Assembly (NCBI GenBank): GCA_016219025.1
Contig: JACRCM010000026.1
Coordinates: 1-43,594 of the forward strand
Direction: 5' to 3'
Source: Deltaproteobacteria bacterium
GTDB taxonomy: Bacteria; Desulfobacterota; GWC2-55-46
Length of the DNA: 43,594 bases
Shown here one piece after another: positions 32,035 to 42,078 of this stretch. Numbering within the stretch: position 1 is the stretch's first letter; every line of letters starts with the position of its first letter. A program made the translations under genes and the position numbers. The notes under the pieces are model-generated. The model was not told the DNA's origin and ran no database searches. It was given only the letters and a program-made list of their open reading frames with translations.

Positions 32035-33241
32035 GTCTCTATGCCTTCTCGCCGTCCTTTTTGCCCTTGCCGGCTGCGCGGCAAAGCCTCTGCCGACCGG
32101 CGAGCTCAAGCCGTGGACTACCGGGTTGGCCGATGAGGCTCGATCGAACGTCTCGCCGGATAAGATAGGCGCCCCGCTCGTCGCGGCATGGACAAAAGAC
32201 GCGTCGGCGTGGAGGCTCCTCAACAGGTATGCGCCCGCAGAGTCGTCGTCGCCCGCGTTGGCCGGAGGGGTGCTCTATACCGGCTCAGACGCAGGCAAGG
32301 TGTATGCGATAGACCTTGCGTCCGGCGGCGCGTTGTGGAGCTTCGACGCGGATTATCCGGTCGGAGGCGCGCCTGGAGTTGCCGACGGCAAGGTCTGTTT
32401 CGGGGCGGCCAACGGCGTATTCAGATGCCTTGAGGCGGCCAGCGGCAGGGAACTGTGGCGTTTTCAGGCAAAATCCGGGATAGTCTCCTCCCCGTTGATA
32501 AAAGACGGACGCGTGTGGTTCACGTCGAGCGACGACCGTCTCCATGCCCTGTCCCTCGACAAGGGCGAGAGGCTCTGGACGTATACGCGCGGCACTTACC
32601 AGACAGTGGCCCCTGAACTGCCTCTATCGTCCGCATGGCACGACGGCAATATCTATCAGTTATTCTCCGACGGCTTCGTGGTCGCGCTCGCCGCCGGTTC
32701 CGGCAAGCAGTTGTGGGAAAAAAGGGTGGTGGCTAACTTCGATTCCACGAACCCGGCCCGCAGGGTACCGCTCATCCATGACGGACTGGTCTACGTCATA
32801 AACGCGAAGAACGCAGTCGAGGCGCTCGACCCCAGGACCGGCGCGTCCATGGCGGTATACGACGCCATTGCGGCTTATGACTTCGTCATGCCGGGCGACC
32901 GGACGCTCGTCGTGGCCGGGAGCGGCGCGATAGCGGCCATCGACACCGTAACGGGCGCGGTCCTGTGGAGGCGCGGCCTCGCGCATAAGCCTGCGTCGTC
33001 CATCTTCGCGGCCGGAGACCTCCTCTTCATCCTCTCCAACTTCAAGACGTCCACGTTCGACATCTCGTGGTTTGAAAAGACCAAAGGGCACATAGAGGCC
33101 GCCCACCTCTTGGACGGGAAAACGGCATGGGAGGCGGAACTGGATTCGACCCTGAGCGCGCGCGGCGCATCGGCCTACGGCCGCGCGGCGTTCCTTGCGG
33201 ACAACGGAGTCGTGCGCGTCTACTCCGCGCAGCAGCCCTAA
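32000..33241 (+). CDS. PQQ-propeller lipoprotein, BamB-like
   Basis: A 413-aa exported lipoprotein. The signal ends in the lipobox LAGC (Cys26), and the mature part is a beta-propeller of PQQ/YVTN-like repeats (GKVYAIDLASGGALWSF, GVFRCLEAASGRELWRF, DRLHALSLDKGERLWTY). It resembles BamB, the beta-barrel assembly scaffold, but is not close enough to name. The ATG at 32000 is chosen because AGGAGGA lies 9 bases upstream; the tool start 31967 would place an unlikely charged stretch ahead of the signal peptide. It is encoded within the 3' end of the PHP gene. Confidence 0.75.
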   Translation: MPKVCSRMPFDRSLCLLAVLFALAGCAAKPLPTGELKPWTTGLADEARSNVSPDKIGAPLVAAWTKDASAWRLLNRYAPAESSSPALAGGVLYTGSDAGKVYAIDLASGGALWSFDADYPVGGAPGVADGKVCFGAANGVFRCLEAASGRELWRFQAKSGIVSSPLIKDGRVWFTSSDDRLHALSLDKGERLWTYTRGTYQTVAPELPLSSAWHDGNIYQLFSDGFVVALAAGSGKQLWEKRVVANFDSTNPARRVPLIHDGLVYVINAKNAVEALDPRTGASMAVYDAIAAYDFVMPGDRTLVVAGSGAIAAIDTVTGAVLWRRGLAHKPASSIFAAGDLLFILSNFKTSTFDISWFEKTKGHIEAAHLLDGKTAWEAELDSTLSARGASAYGRAAFLADNGVVRVYSAQQP

Positions 33242-33263
33242 GGGTCTTACCCCATTGCAAATC

Positions 33264-35507
33264 ATGTCTAACCCGGATGACAAGAGACTCAACATAGCCT
33301 TCGTCTGGCACATGCACCAGCCCCTGTACAAAGACCCGTTAAACGGCGAATACGTCATGCCCTGGGCGCTCTACCACGGCACCAAGGACTACTATGACAT
33401 GGCCGCCATACTCGATGAATTCCCCTCCATACATCAAACCTTCAACCTTGTGCCGTCCCTCATAGGGCAGCTTCAGGACTACGCATCGGGCAATGCGATA
33501 GACCGTTACAGGACGGTCACGGCGCTGCCTGCCTCGCGCCTTGCCCCGGCGGATAAGGCGTTCATCATACATAACTTCTTTCAGGCGAACTGGGATAACA
33601 TGATAAGGCCGTTTCCGCGTTACATGGAGCTTGCCATGAAGCGCGGTCATGTGAATTCGGATGAAGACGTCCGCGCCGCGGTCCGTTACTTCGACGCCCA
33701 GGACTATCTCGACCTTCAGACGCTCTTCAACCTGTCATGGATCGACCCCGCCATGCGTCAGGCCGACCCTGCCCTGGCCGCGCTCGTTGAAAAAGGGAGG
33801 GGTTACACCGAGGAGGACAAGTCGCTCGTGCTCGGCAAGCAGACGGAGATCGTCGGAAGGATACTCCCCAAGTACAAAGAGATGCAGGAGAGGGGGATTA
33901 TCGAGGTCACCACGACGCCGTATTACCACCCGATAATGCCGCTCCTGTGCGACAGCTTCTCGGCCAGAACGGCCATGCCTGAGGCGGCCATGCCCAAGGA
34001 GCGTTTTGTCCACCCGGAGGACGCCGCCGCTCAGATAAGAAAGGCCGTGGCGCTCTACAAAAAGATATTCGGGGCCGCACCCCGCGGGATGTGGCCGTCG
34101 GAAGGCTCGGTCTCCATGGACGTGATACCGCTTGCGGCCGCCGAAGGCATAACGTGGCTCGCCACCGACGAGGAGATACTCTCCAACACCTTGAAGCGTC
34201 CGATAAGAAGGGATGCTTACGGCAACTGTCAAGACCCGTTTCTCTACAGGCCGTATTCGATTAACGCCGGCGCCGCGTCCGTGGCCCTCATATTCAGGGA
34301 CCATCTGCTCTCGGACCTTATCGGCTTCGACTACGCTAAGATGGATCCTCCGGCGGCGGCGCGGGACATGGTCGAACGGCTCGATTGGATAGCGCGGGCA
34401 ATCCCTGAGCCGCATGAACACCTCGTCAGCATAATCCTCGACGGCGAGAACGCATGGGAGAACTACTGCAACGACGGCAGGGACTTCCTCGCCGCGCTCT
34501 ATGGCGCACTTGAATCCCATGAGCGGCTTCGCTGCGTTACGGTGAGCGAGTTTCTCGGCAAGACGGCGCTGAGAGACAGCCTCCAGTGGCTCTACCCGGG
34601 CTCGTGGATAAGCCACAACTTCAAGATATGGATAGGCCACCATGAGGACAATGCCGCGTGGGATTATATAAACGAAGCGAGAGGCAGGCTCGTGGAATAC
34701 GAGGCCGCGCAAAAGGGGACGGGCGCGGCAGAGGCGCGCAAGGCCATAGACGACGCATGGGAGGAGGTCTACGCCGCCGAGGGAAGCGATTGGTTCTGGT
34801 GGTATGGCGACGAGCACTCGTCCCTTTCCGACGAGCACTTCGACGCGCTCTTCAGAAACCACATCAAGAAGATATACTCGCTCATGGGACAGGAGCCTCC
34901 CGGGCACCTCGACGTGCCGATAATCTCCGAGGCCAGGGGCACGAGGCCGGCGGTGGAGCCGTCCGCATACCTGCACCCTAAGATAGACGGCGAGGTGACC
35001 AACTACTTCGAGTGGCTCGCCGCCGGGAGGTTCGAGCAGAAGAGTTACGGCAGTTCCATGCACAGGGAGATGCAATCCGGCGGCATCCTCTCGGCGGTCT
35101 TATACGGGTTTTCCACGGACGCGCTCTATATGAGGTTCGATTACGCCAAGGACGTAAAGGACGCCGAGAAGTCGTGGACGTTCTCCATAAACTTCATAGC
35201 GCCCAAGGCCGTCAAGATAAACGGCGAGGTGGCCATCGGCGCGTCAAGGGCCGAACTGCTCGAAAAAGACCCGGCGAGCGGAAGATGGACTCCGGCCCCG
35301 GACGGCGCGGACATCCAGATTGCCTCAGGCACGGTAGTGGAACTGCGCGCGGGGTGCGCCTCGTTGAACGTTCAGCCCGGCGCGGAGATGAGGCTTTTTA
35401 TAAACATAGAGGCGAAGGGCAGGGGGCCTGAGAGATGGCCGCTCAAGGGGTGCCTCTGCGTCAACGCGCCCGCCGCGGGCTTCGAGGAAGAAAACTGGTC
35501 GGTGTGA
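33264..35507 (+). CDS. Glycoside hydrolase family 57 (alpha-amylase/glucanotransferase type)
   Basis: A 747-aa cytoplasmic enzyme acting on alpha-glucans. The five GH57 motifs are visible: HMHQP (about 15-19), the TTTPYYHPIMPLL region near 213, WPSEGSVS with the nucleophile Glu near 278, WLATDEEIL with the acid/base Asp near 300, and DGENAWENY near 393. A C-terminal beta-rich domain follows. The ATG at 33264 starts right before the motif-bearing domain; the tool start (33195) lies in the previous gene. It probably processes glycogen; exact specificity cannot be read from sequence. Confidence 0.9.
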   Translation: MSNPDDKRLNIAFVWHMHQPLYKDPLNGEYVMPWALYHGTKDYYDMAAILDEFPSIHQTFNLVPSLIGQLQDYASGNAIDRYRTVTALPASRLAPADKAFIIHNFFQANWDNMIRPFPRYMELAMKRGHVNSDEDVRAAVRYFDAQDYLDLQTLFNLSWIDPAMRQADPALAALVEKGRGYTEEDKSLVLGKQTEIVGRILPKYKEMQERGIIEVTTTPYYHPIMPLLCDSFSARTAMPEAAMPKERFVHPEDAAAQIRKAVALYKKIFGAAPRGMWPSEGSVSMDVIPLAAAEGITWLATDEEILSNTLKRPIRRDAYGNCQDPFLYRPYSINAGAASVALIFRDHLLSDLIGFDYAKMDPPAAARDMVERLDWIARAIPEPHEHLVSIILDGENAWENYCNDGRDFLAALYGALESHERLRCVTVSEFLGKTALRDSLQWLYPGSWISHNFKIWIGHHEDNAAWDYINEARGRLVEYEAAQKGTGAAEARKAIDDAWEEVYAAEGSDWFWWYGDEHSSLSDEHFDALFRNHIKKIYSLMGQEPPGHLDVPIISEARGTRPAVEPSAYLHPKIDGEVTNYFEWLAAGRFEQKSYGSSMHREMQSGGILSAVLYGFSTDALYMRFDYAKDVKDAEKSWTFSINFIAPKAVKINGEVAIGASRAELLEKDPASGRWTPAPDGADIQIASGTVVELRAGCASLNVQPGAEMRLFINIEAKGRGPERWPLKGCLCVNAPAAGFEEENWSV

Positions 35508-35509
35508 AA

Positions 35510-38116
35510 ATGGACATGCCCGAAATAAAAAACCTGACCCCGGCCATGAGGCAGTATCTTGAGGTCAAGGCGGCGCACCCGGACTGCATCGTCCTTTTCA
35601 GGATGGGTGACTTCTACGAGATGTTCTTTGACGACGCGCGCCTTGCCTCCCGCGTCCTCGGCATCGCCCTGACCTCGCGCGACAGGGAGCGCGAGATACC
35701 CATGTGCGGCGTGCCATTTCATTCCGCGGCCTCCTACCTCGCAAGGCTTGTAAAAGAAGGGCATAAGGCCGCCATCTGCGAGCAGATAACCGACCCCAAG
35801 GACTCGAAGGGGCTAATCGAGCGCGCGGTTACGAGGGTGATAACCCCGGGCACCGTCCTTGAAGACGAGCTCCTCGACGCGAAGACCAACAATTACATAG
35901 CCGCCGTGGTCATCGGACGCAAGAGGAGCGGCCTCGCGTATATGGACGTCTCGACCGGCGAGTTCAGGGTAACGGAGACCGGGACGGAGTCCGGGGCCTC
36001 GGACGAGCTGCTGCGGATAATGCCGCTGGAACTCTTGATACCCGATGCGCCGTCCGTCCCGCTAAACCTCGCCGATGCGCCCGTCAGGAAGATAACCCTG
36101 CGCGCCGCGGCTGAATTCGATTACCGGCGCTCGCATGAGCGGCTCTTGAAACAGTACGGGGCCGCGTCCCTCGACGGCTTCGGTCTCGGGGAGATGAACG
36201 AGGCCGTGGCCGCCGCGGGCGCGCTCCTAAATTACGTCAGGGAGACGCAAAGGTCGCAGGCCGTTCACCTCAAGCCGCCCTCTCCCTATCTTGCGGACGA
36301 TTGCCTCGTCATGGACCATTCGACCCGCCGGAACCTCGAACTTGCCGAGAACGTCCGAGCCGGCGGACGCGAGGGCACGCTCCTTGACGTTATCGACCTT
36401 ACAAAGACCGCGATGGGCGGCAGGAGGCTGCGCTCGTGGCTCCTCGCGCCGCTCAGGGACAGGCTGCATATCATCGAACGCCATGAGGCCGTGGAAGAGT
36501 TGATGGAAAGGCGGGCCGGGCGCGAACGGATTCACGCGCTTTTGAACGGCGTATCCGATATTGAAAGGCTCGCCGCCCGCGTTGCGATGCGCCGCGCCGC
36601 GCCGCGCGATCTGGTCTCTCTCAAGACCTCCCTGTCGGCATTGTCGGAGTTGAAAGAACTCCTCGCCGGGATGGACGCGAAGATGCTTAACGAGGCCGCG
36701 CTCATCGACGACTGCGCAGACGCCGCCAGCTTCATAGGGCGCTCTATCTCAGACGCCCCGCCGATGTCGGCAAGGGACGGCGGCGTGATAAGACCGGGGT
36801 TTTCCGCCGCGCTCGATGAGCTGCGCGGCATATCTGCCGGCGGCAAGGAGAGCATAGCGCGGATAGAGGCCGAGGAACGCGCCGCCACGGGCGTAAACTC
36901 CCTGAAGGTCGGATACAACAGGGTCTTCGGTTATTACATCGAAGTGACGCGGGCGAACTCAGGCGCGGTGCCGCCTCATTACATGAGGAAGCAGACGCTC
37001 GTCAACGCGGAGCGTTTCATCACGCCAGGGCTAAAGGAATGGGAGGAAAAGGTCGTCTCATCCGAGGAACGCGGCCTTGCGCTTGAAGCTGAACTTTACG
37101 CGGCCGTGCTTGACGAGCTTTCCGGACACGTTCAGAAGATGCAGACCGCGGCGTCGCAAGTCGCGGCCATCGACTGTCTTGCCTCGCTCGCCCTCCGCGC
37201 CGAGGAGCGCGGCTGGCGAAGACCCGTCATGGACGAAGGCGGCGCGATAGCCATAGAGGGCGGAAGACACCCTGTGGTCGAGGCCGCATCGGACGCGGGC
37301 TTCGTGGCCAACGACCTTCGCCTCGGCGCGGAGGAAGACCAGATAATAATACTTACCGGCCCGAACATGGCGGGCAAATCGACGTATCTCAGACAATGCG
37401 CGCTTATCGTGATAATGGCGCAGATGGGGTCGTTCGTCCCGGCCGACAAGGCGGCGATAGGGATAGTGGACAGGGTATTCACCAGGGTGGGAGCCTCGGA
37501 CGACCTTGCCAGAGGACAGTCGACCTTCATGGTCGAGATGAGCGAGACCGCCAACATCCTCAACAACGCCACGCCGAGGAGCCTCGTCATACTCGACGAG
37601 ATAGGCAGGGGCACGTCCACCTTCGACGGCCTCTCCATTGCATGGGCGGTCGTTGAATACCTGCATGGGAGAAAAGAGGCCGGGGCCAAGACGATATTCG
37701 CCACGCACTACCACGAGCTTACTGAGCTTTCCTTGACTTTAGCAAGGGTCAAAAACTATAATATGTCTGTAAAGGAGTGGGAAGGGAAGATAATCTTTCT
37801 CCGCAAGGTCGTACCCGGCGGCGCGTCGAGGAGCTATGGCATAGCAGTGGCAAAGCTCGCCGGAATCCCGGAAGAGGTAGTGGCGCGCTCGCGTGAGATA
37901 TTGAAGAACCTCGAGGCGGGCGAACTCGTCCCGTCCGGGATGCCGAGGCTCGCGGCGCATACAAGGGAAGACGGCGCGGACGAGCCGCGTCAGTTGAGCC
38001 TGCTTGGAGAAAGAGACAGGCTCCGCGACGCGCTCGCGGCCGTGGACATGGACGACACGACGCCCCTCGAGGCGTTGACCCTGCTGACGAAACTCAAAGA
38101 GATGGCTCAGGATTGA
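35510..38116 (+). CDS. mutS: DNA mismatch repair protein MutS
   Basis: The mismatch-recognition ATPase. The 868-aa protein has the mismatch-binding N terminus with the Phe-x-Glu motif (MGDFYEMFFDDARL, near 27), connector, lever and clamp domains. Its ABC-type ATPase has Walker A GPNMAGKSTYLRQ near 617 and Walker B/signature LVILDEIGRGTSTFDG near 692. The length is normal for MutS1. Start ATG 35510 is 3 bases after the GH57 stop; the tool start 35435 lies inside GH57. No mutL lies in the window. Confidence 0.96.
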   Translation: MDMPEIKNLTPAMRQYLEVKAAHPDCIVLFRMGDFYEMFFDDARLASRVLGIALTSRDREREIPMCGVPFHSAASYLARLVKEGHKAAICEQITDPKDSKGLIERAVTRVITPGTVLEDELLDAKTNNYIAAVVIGRKRSGLAYMDVSTGEFRVTETGTESGASDELLRIMPLELLIPDAPSVPLNLADAPVRKITLRAAAEFDYRRSHERLLKQYGAASLDGFGLGEMNEAVAAAGALLNYVRETQRSQAVHLKPPSPYLADDCLVMDHSTRRNLELAENVRAGGREGTLLDVIDLTKTAMGGRRLRSWLLAPLRDRLHIIERHEAVEELMERRAGRERIHALLNGVSDIERLAARVAMRRAAPRDLVSLKTSLSALSELKELLAGMDAKMLNEAALIDDCADAASFIGRSISDAPPMSARDGGVIRPGFSAALDELRGISAGGKESIARIEAEERAATGVNSLKVGYNRVFGYYIEVTRANSGAVPPHYMRKQTLVNAERFITPGLKEWEEKVVSSEERGLALEAELYAAVLDELSGHVQKMQTAASQVAAIDCLASLALRAEERGWRRPVMDEGGAIAIEGGRHPVVEAASDAGFVANDLRLGAEEDQIIILTGPNMAGKSTYLRQCALIVIMAQMGSFVPADKAAIGIVDRVFTRVGASDDLARGQSTFMVEMSETANILNNATPRSLVILDEIGRGTSTFDGLSIAWAVVEYLHGRKEAGAKTIFATHYHELTELSLTLARVKNYNMSVKEWEGKIIFLRKVVPGGASRSYGIAVAKLAGIPEEVVARSREILKNLEAGELVPSGMPRLAAHTREDGADEPRQLSLLGERDRLRDALAAVDMDDTTPLEALTLLTKLKEMAQD

Positions 38117-38117
38117 C

Positions 38118-39368
38118 TTGTCCAATACCCGCGACATAAGAGCAGTATGGACGAAGGCCATCGCCGCGCTTTGCCTGACGCTATTTCTCCTCGCGTCCGC
38201 ATCCTCTGCCGGCCTTTGCGCCGCGTCCCCGCCGAAGGTGGCGGTGGAGGAGATAAGGCATTGGTCGAACCCCAACTATACCCGCATAGTCATCACCCTC
38301 GGAAGGAAGACGAAGTTCTCGCACAGGCTCCTCAAGCAAGACCCGTCGATAAACGTAGGCTGGAGACGCCTCTACGTCGACATAGAAGGCGCGGCGCTCG
38401 GTGCAAAACTGCCCAAGACCATACCGATAAACGACGGGTTGCTCAAGGCCGCAAGGGCAGGGCAGTTCGACAAGGACACGGTGAGGGTCGTCCTCGACAT
38501 CGAGTCGATAGAGGATTTTAAGATATTCCCGCTCGAAGAACCATACAGGATCGTCATCGACGTGACCGGGGTTCATGGCGCGCTTCCGAAGGAAGCCGCC
38601 AAACCCGCTTTGCCCAAGGCGGACGCGGTCCAGCCGCCGGTCCCGCCCGTGGCGGCAGACCCCACGCTCTCGCAGCAACTCGGCCTAAAGGTCAGGAAGA
38701 TCGTAATCGACCCGGGCCACGGCGGAAAAGACCCCGGCGCCGTAGGCAAGGGCGGCTTGCAGGAGAAGGACGTAACCCTCAAACTCGCCAGGATGCTCAG
38801 GGAGAAGCTCAAGAAGACCGCGTTCGGCGGGACGGTCATAATGACGAGGGAGACGGACGTATTCATACCGCTTGAGGAACGCACGGCCATCGCCAACAGC
38901 AAGGAGGCCGACATATTCATCTCCATACACATCAACTCAAGCCCCAAGAGGACCGCATCCGGCGTCGAGACCTACATCCTCAACGTCTCGCGCGACGCCA
39001 AGGCCAGGAGACTCGCCGCAAGGGAGAACGCCACCTCCACGCGATCCGTAAGCGACCTCGAGTTCATACTGAACGACCTCATAAAGACCGCCAAGACCAA
39101 CGACTCGTCGAGGCTGGCCTCGTCCGTAAACACAAGGCTCGCCGCCAAGCTCCGCGAGAATTACGGCGGGATAAAGAGCAACGGGGTAAAGGGTGCGCCG
39201 TTCTACGTGCTCGTCGGCACCAAGATGCCCAGCATCCTCGTCGAGGCCTCCTTCATCAGCAATCCCGAAGAAGAGAAGCGGCTGCGCGAGGACAAATACC
39301 TACAGTCGATAGTGGACGGCATATACTCCGGGCTCGCCGAGTTTCTCTCAGGCGGCTCATCCGTTTAA
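38118..39368 (+). CDS. N-acetylmuramoyl-L-alanine amidase, AmiC-like (AMIN + Amidase_3)
   Basis: A periplasmic cell-wall hydrolase that cuts the amide between MurNAc and the stem peptide, usually for daughter-cell separation. The 416-aa protein has a signal peptide (IAALCLTLFLLASASSAGLCAA), an AMIN domain (about 35-155: VEEIRHWSNPNYTRIVITLGRK...YRIVIDVTG), a Pro/Ala linker and a zinc Amidase_3 domain with IDPGHGGKDPGAVG, ISIHINSS and ILVEASFISNPEE. The start is TTG at 38118, two bases after the mutS stop, so it is coupled to mutS. Confidence 0.9.
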   Translation: MSNTRDIRAVWTKAIAALCLTLFLLASASSAGLCAASPPKVAVEEIRHWSNPNYTRIVITLGRKTKFSHRLLKQDPSINVGWRRLYVDIEGAALGAKLPKTIPINDGLLKAARAGQFDKDTVRVVLDIESIEDFKIFPLEEPYRIVIDVTGVHGALPKEAAKPALPKADAVQPPVPPVAADPTLSQQLGLKVRKIVIDPGHGGKDPGAVGKGGLQEKDVTLKLARMLREKLKKTAFGGTVIMTRETDVFIPLEERTAIANSKEADIFISIHINSSPKRTASGVETYILNVSRDAKARRLAARENATSTRSVSDLEFILNDLIKTAKTNDSSRLASSVNTRLAAKLRENYGGIKSNGVKGAPFYVLVGTKMPSILVEASFISNPEEEKRLREDKYLQSIVDGIYSGLAEFLSGGSSV

Positions 39369-39372
39369 AAAA

Positions 39373-42039
39373 ATGCCATATAACGCCCAACTCGCGCAAT
39401 CCCTCAAGTCCGCGCCATCGGTCAAGGACTTCGTCAGGGCCTACCTCTCGGAGGGAGAGGCGCAGTTGCGTTCGCGCCACCTTGCCGAAAAAAAAGGGGC
39501 GCAGATATGCGCCTCCTACGCCGCGCTCATCGATGAGCTTTTAAAGGCGCTCTTTGCGGCGAAGGGCGCGGACGCCGGGTGCGCCCTCGCCGGGTGCGCC
39601 CTCGCCGGGTGCGCCCTCGTCGCGTTGGGCGGCTACGGCCGGTCGGAGCTTAACATAAAGAGCGACGTGGACCTCATGCTCCTCTACGGCAGGAAGATAA
39701 CGCCGGAGATGGAGAGGCTCACGCAGGAGATGCTCTACGTCCTGTGGGACACGGGACTCGACGTGGGCTTCAGCATACGCTCGCTGGAGGAATCCCTCGC
39801 GCTCGCCAAGGAAGACCTCAAGACCCGCACCGCGCTTCTGGACGCGCGGTTCCTGTCCGGCGACGCGGCGCTCTACGACGCGCTCGTCAAGAAGACGGCC
39901 TCAAGGCTTTTTGAAGGAAGGGCGGCCTCGCGGTTCATCGACGCCAAGATAGAAGAGACGAGGGAGAGGCACGTGAGGTTCGGCGGCTCGGTCTACATAC
40001 TCGAACCCAACATAAAGGAAGGGGAGGGGGGGCTGAGGGATTTTCATACCGCCGTCTGGATAGTGAAGGCGCGGCACGGGCAAAGGGGCATAGAGACCGC
40101 CCTTGAGGACGGCATCGTTACCAGGGGAGAATGGGCTGAACTCACCGCGTCGGTGGATTTTCTCCTCTGGGTCAGGAACGAGCTCCACTTCGCGGTGAAA
40201 CGCAAGACCGACCAGATGACCTTCGACCATCAGGAGAGGATCGCCGGGGTGCTAGGGCACGCCAGCACCGAACGGATGCTCGCGGTCGAGGCCTTCATGC
40301 AGCGGTATTACCGCCACGCCTCGGCGGTGAACGGGCTGTCCGGCCTCATGCAGTCGAGATGCCTGCACAAGAACGCAGGGAAGGGACTCTTCTGGCCCAG
40401 GAAGAAGGTGCGGATAGACAGATGCTACGCCGTCGTGGACAACATGCTTACGGTGCGCGATAAGGACGCCTTCGCTTTGAGCGAGGACGCGGCCATAAAC
40501 GCATTCGTCTACTCGCAGGCGTTCGGCGTGGAGTTGAATCAGGAGACGCGCGACCTCGTGCTCCGCTATCCCGTTGACGGGGGAACCTCATGGCGGAGTT
40601 CTCCGGTGATTTCGGCGGCCTTTTTGAAGATACTCAAGGGCGCGAACGTCTACAAGACACTCTCCGAGATGCACAGGCTCAAGTTTCTTGAGCGCTACAT
40701 CCCGGAGTTCGGCGAGATAACGTGCAGGGTGCAGCACGACCTCTACCACGTCTATACGGTTGACGCGCACACGCTCTTCGCGGTGCGGGAACTGGAACGC
40801 CTCCGGGGCGAATACAAGGCGAATTTTTCGCTCCTCTCCACGCTCTTCGGCGAGACGCCCAACCCCGAAGTACTGACGCTCGCCGTGCTCCTGCACGACA
40901 TAGGCAAGGCCGCGGGCAAGGGACACGCCGAGCACGGCGCCGAGATCGCGCGCGGGATATGCAAAAGACTCAATCTCCCTGAGGACAGCGCGAGTCTTGT
41001 AAGGTTTCTCGTAAGGAACCACCTCTGCCTCGCCGACACCGCGCAATACCGCGACATTCACGACGAAAAGCTGGTCATAGAGTTCGCCAAAAAGGTCGGC
41101 GACATCGAACGGCTCAACCTCCTCTACCTGCTTACGTTCGCCGACGTGCGCGCGGTAGGCCCGGACGTATGGAGCCAATGGAAAGGGGCGCTCTTCCAGG
41201 AACTCTACTTCAAGGCGCTGACGGTGATAGAGAGGGGCACCTTCGAGGCCGAGGACGTGGAGGCGCGCCTGAGGGCGATACGCGACAAGGTGCTGGCCCT
41301 CATCAAGCAGGACGGGACGGGCGCTGGGGCTGTGGAGGAATACTTCGGGCTCCTTCCGCAGAGATATTTCCTCACGACCTCGCCGGACTTCGTAGCAGAT
41401 CATATAAGGATACTGCGCGGCCTCGGCACGCGGCCATACGTGTTCACGACGCGCCAGGACAGGGGGAGGGAATACACCGAGTTCGTCGTATGCACGCACG
41501 ACACGCACGGCCTCTTCTCGATGATAACCGGCGTCATGTCCGCCAACGCGGTAAACATACTCGGCGCGCAGATAAACACCCTGAAAAACGGACTCGTCCT
41601 CGACGTGCTTCAGGTCACGTCGCACATCGGTGAGCTTATCGTTGACGAGGCCAAACTCAAAAAGATCGAACGCGACCTCGCCGACGTGCTTACCGGCAAG
41701 GTAAAGGTCGCCTCTCTCGCCGGCAGGCGCAAGGCGTCGATACTGGACAGGAAGGCGAAGCCGAGGGTAGCCACGAGGGTGGAGACGGACAACGAGGTAT
41801 CCGACGCATACACGGTGCTGGACATCCACGCCCAGAACCGGATCGGCCTCCTCTACGACATTACGAGCGCGATAACGCGGCTCGGCCTCTACATCCACGT
41901 CTCGAAGATAGCGACCAAGGGCGACGAGGCGGCGGACATATTCTACGTCAAGGACATCTTCGGGCAGAAGGTATACTATACGGAAAGGCTCCGCGAGATA
42001 AGCAGCTCCATCACGAAGGCGATTGACGAAAAGGCGTAG
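39373..42039 (+). CDS. glnD: [Protein-PII] uridylyltransferase/uridylyl-removing enzyme GlnD
   Basis: The bifunctional sensor of glutamine that uridylylates and deuridylylates PII proteins. The 888-aa protein has a nucleotidyltransferase domain (LGGYGRSELNIKSDVDLMLLY, near 85-105), a GlnD linker, an HD domain (LLHDIGKAAGKGHAEHGAE, near 507) and two ACT domains (EFVVCTHDTHGLFSMITGVM near 701; TVLDIHAQNRIGLLYDITSAI near 815). All key residues are present. Just before the NT motif is a three-copy repeat of AGCAL. It lies 4 bases after the amidase stop. Confidence 0.94.
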   Translation: MPYNAQLAQSLKSAPSVKDFVRAYLSEGEAQLRSRHLAEKKGAQICASYAALIDELLKALFAAKGADAGCALAGCALAGCALVALGGYGRSELNIKSDVDLMLLYGRKITPEMERLTQEMLYVLWDTGLDVGFSIRSLEESLALAKEDLKTRTALLDARFLSGDAALYDALVKKTASRLFEGRAASRFIDAKIEETRERHVRFGGSVYILEPNIKEGEGGLRDFHTAVWIVKARHGQRGIETALEDGIVTRGEWAELTASVDFLLWVRNELHFAVKRKTDQMTFDHQERIAGVLGHASTERMLAVEAFMQRYYRHASAVNGLSGLMQSRCLHKNAGKGLFWPRKKVRIDRCYAVVDNMLTVRDKDAFALSEDAAINAFVYSQAFGVELNQETRDLVLRYPVDGGTSWRSSPVISAAFLKILKGANVYKTLSEMHRLKFLERYIPEFGEITCRVQHDLYHVYTVDAHTLFAVRELERLRGEYKANFSLLSTLFGETPNPEVLTLAVLLHDIGKAAGKGHAEHGAEIARGICKRLNLPEDSASLVRFLVRNHLCLADTAQYRDIHDEKLVIEFAKKVGDIERLNLLYLLTFADVRAVGPDVWSQWKGALFQELYFKALTVIERGTFEAEDVEARLRAIRDKVLALIKQDGTGAGAVEEYFGLLPQRYFLTTSPDFVADHIRILRGLGTRPYVFTTRQDRGREYTEFVVCTHDTHGLFSMITGVMSANAVNILGAQINTLKNGLVLDVLQVTSHIGELIVDEAKLKKIERDLADVLTGKVKVASLAGRRKASILDRKAKPRVATRVETDNEVSDAYTVLDIHAQNRIGLLYDITSAITRLGLYIHVSKIATKGDEAADIFYVKDIFGQKVYYTERLREISSSITKAIDEKA
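39574..39618 (+). repeat. Three-copy 15-bp in-frame repeat in glnD
   Basis: GCCGGGTGCGCCCTC occurs three times in tandem, coding AGCALAGCALAGCAL directly before the VALGGYGRSEL active-site strand. The array is in frame, so the gene stays open. Confidence 0.95.
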
Positions 42040-42078
42040 CAAAACCGCGCATCAGCGCCTTTACTTGCGGACACTTAT

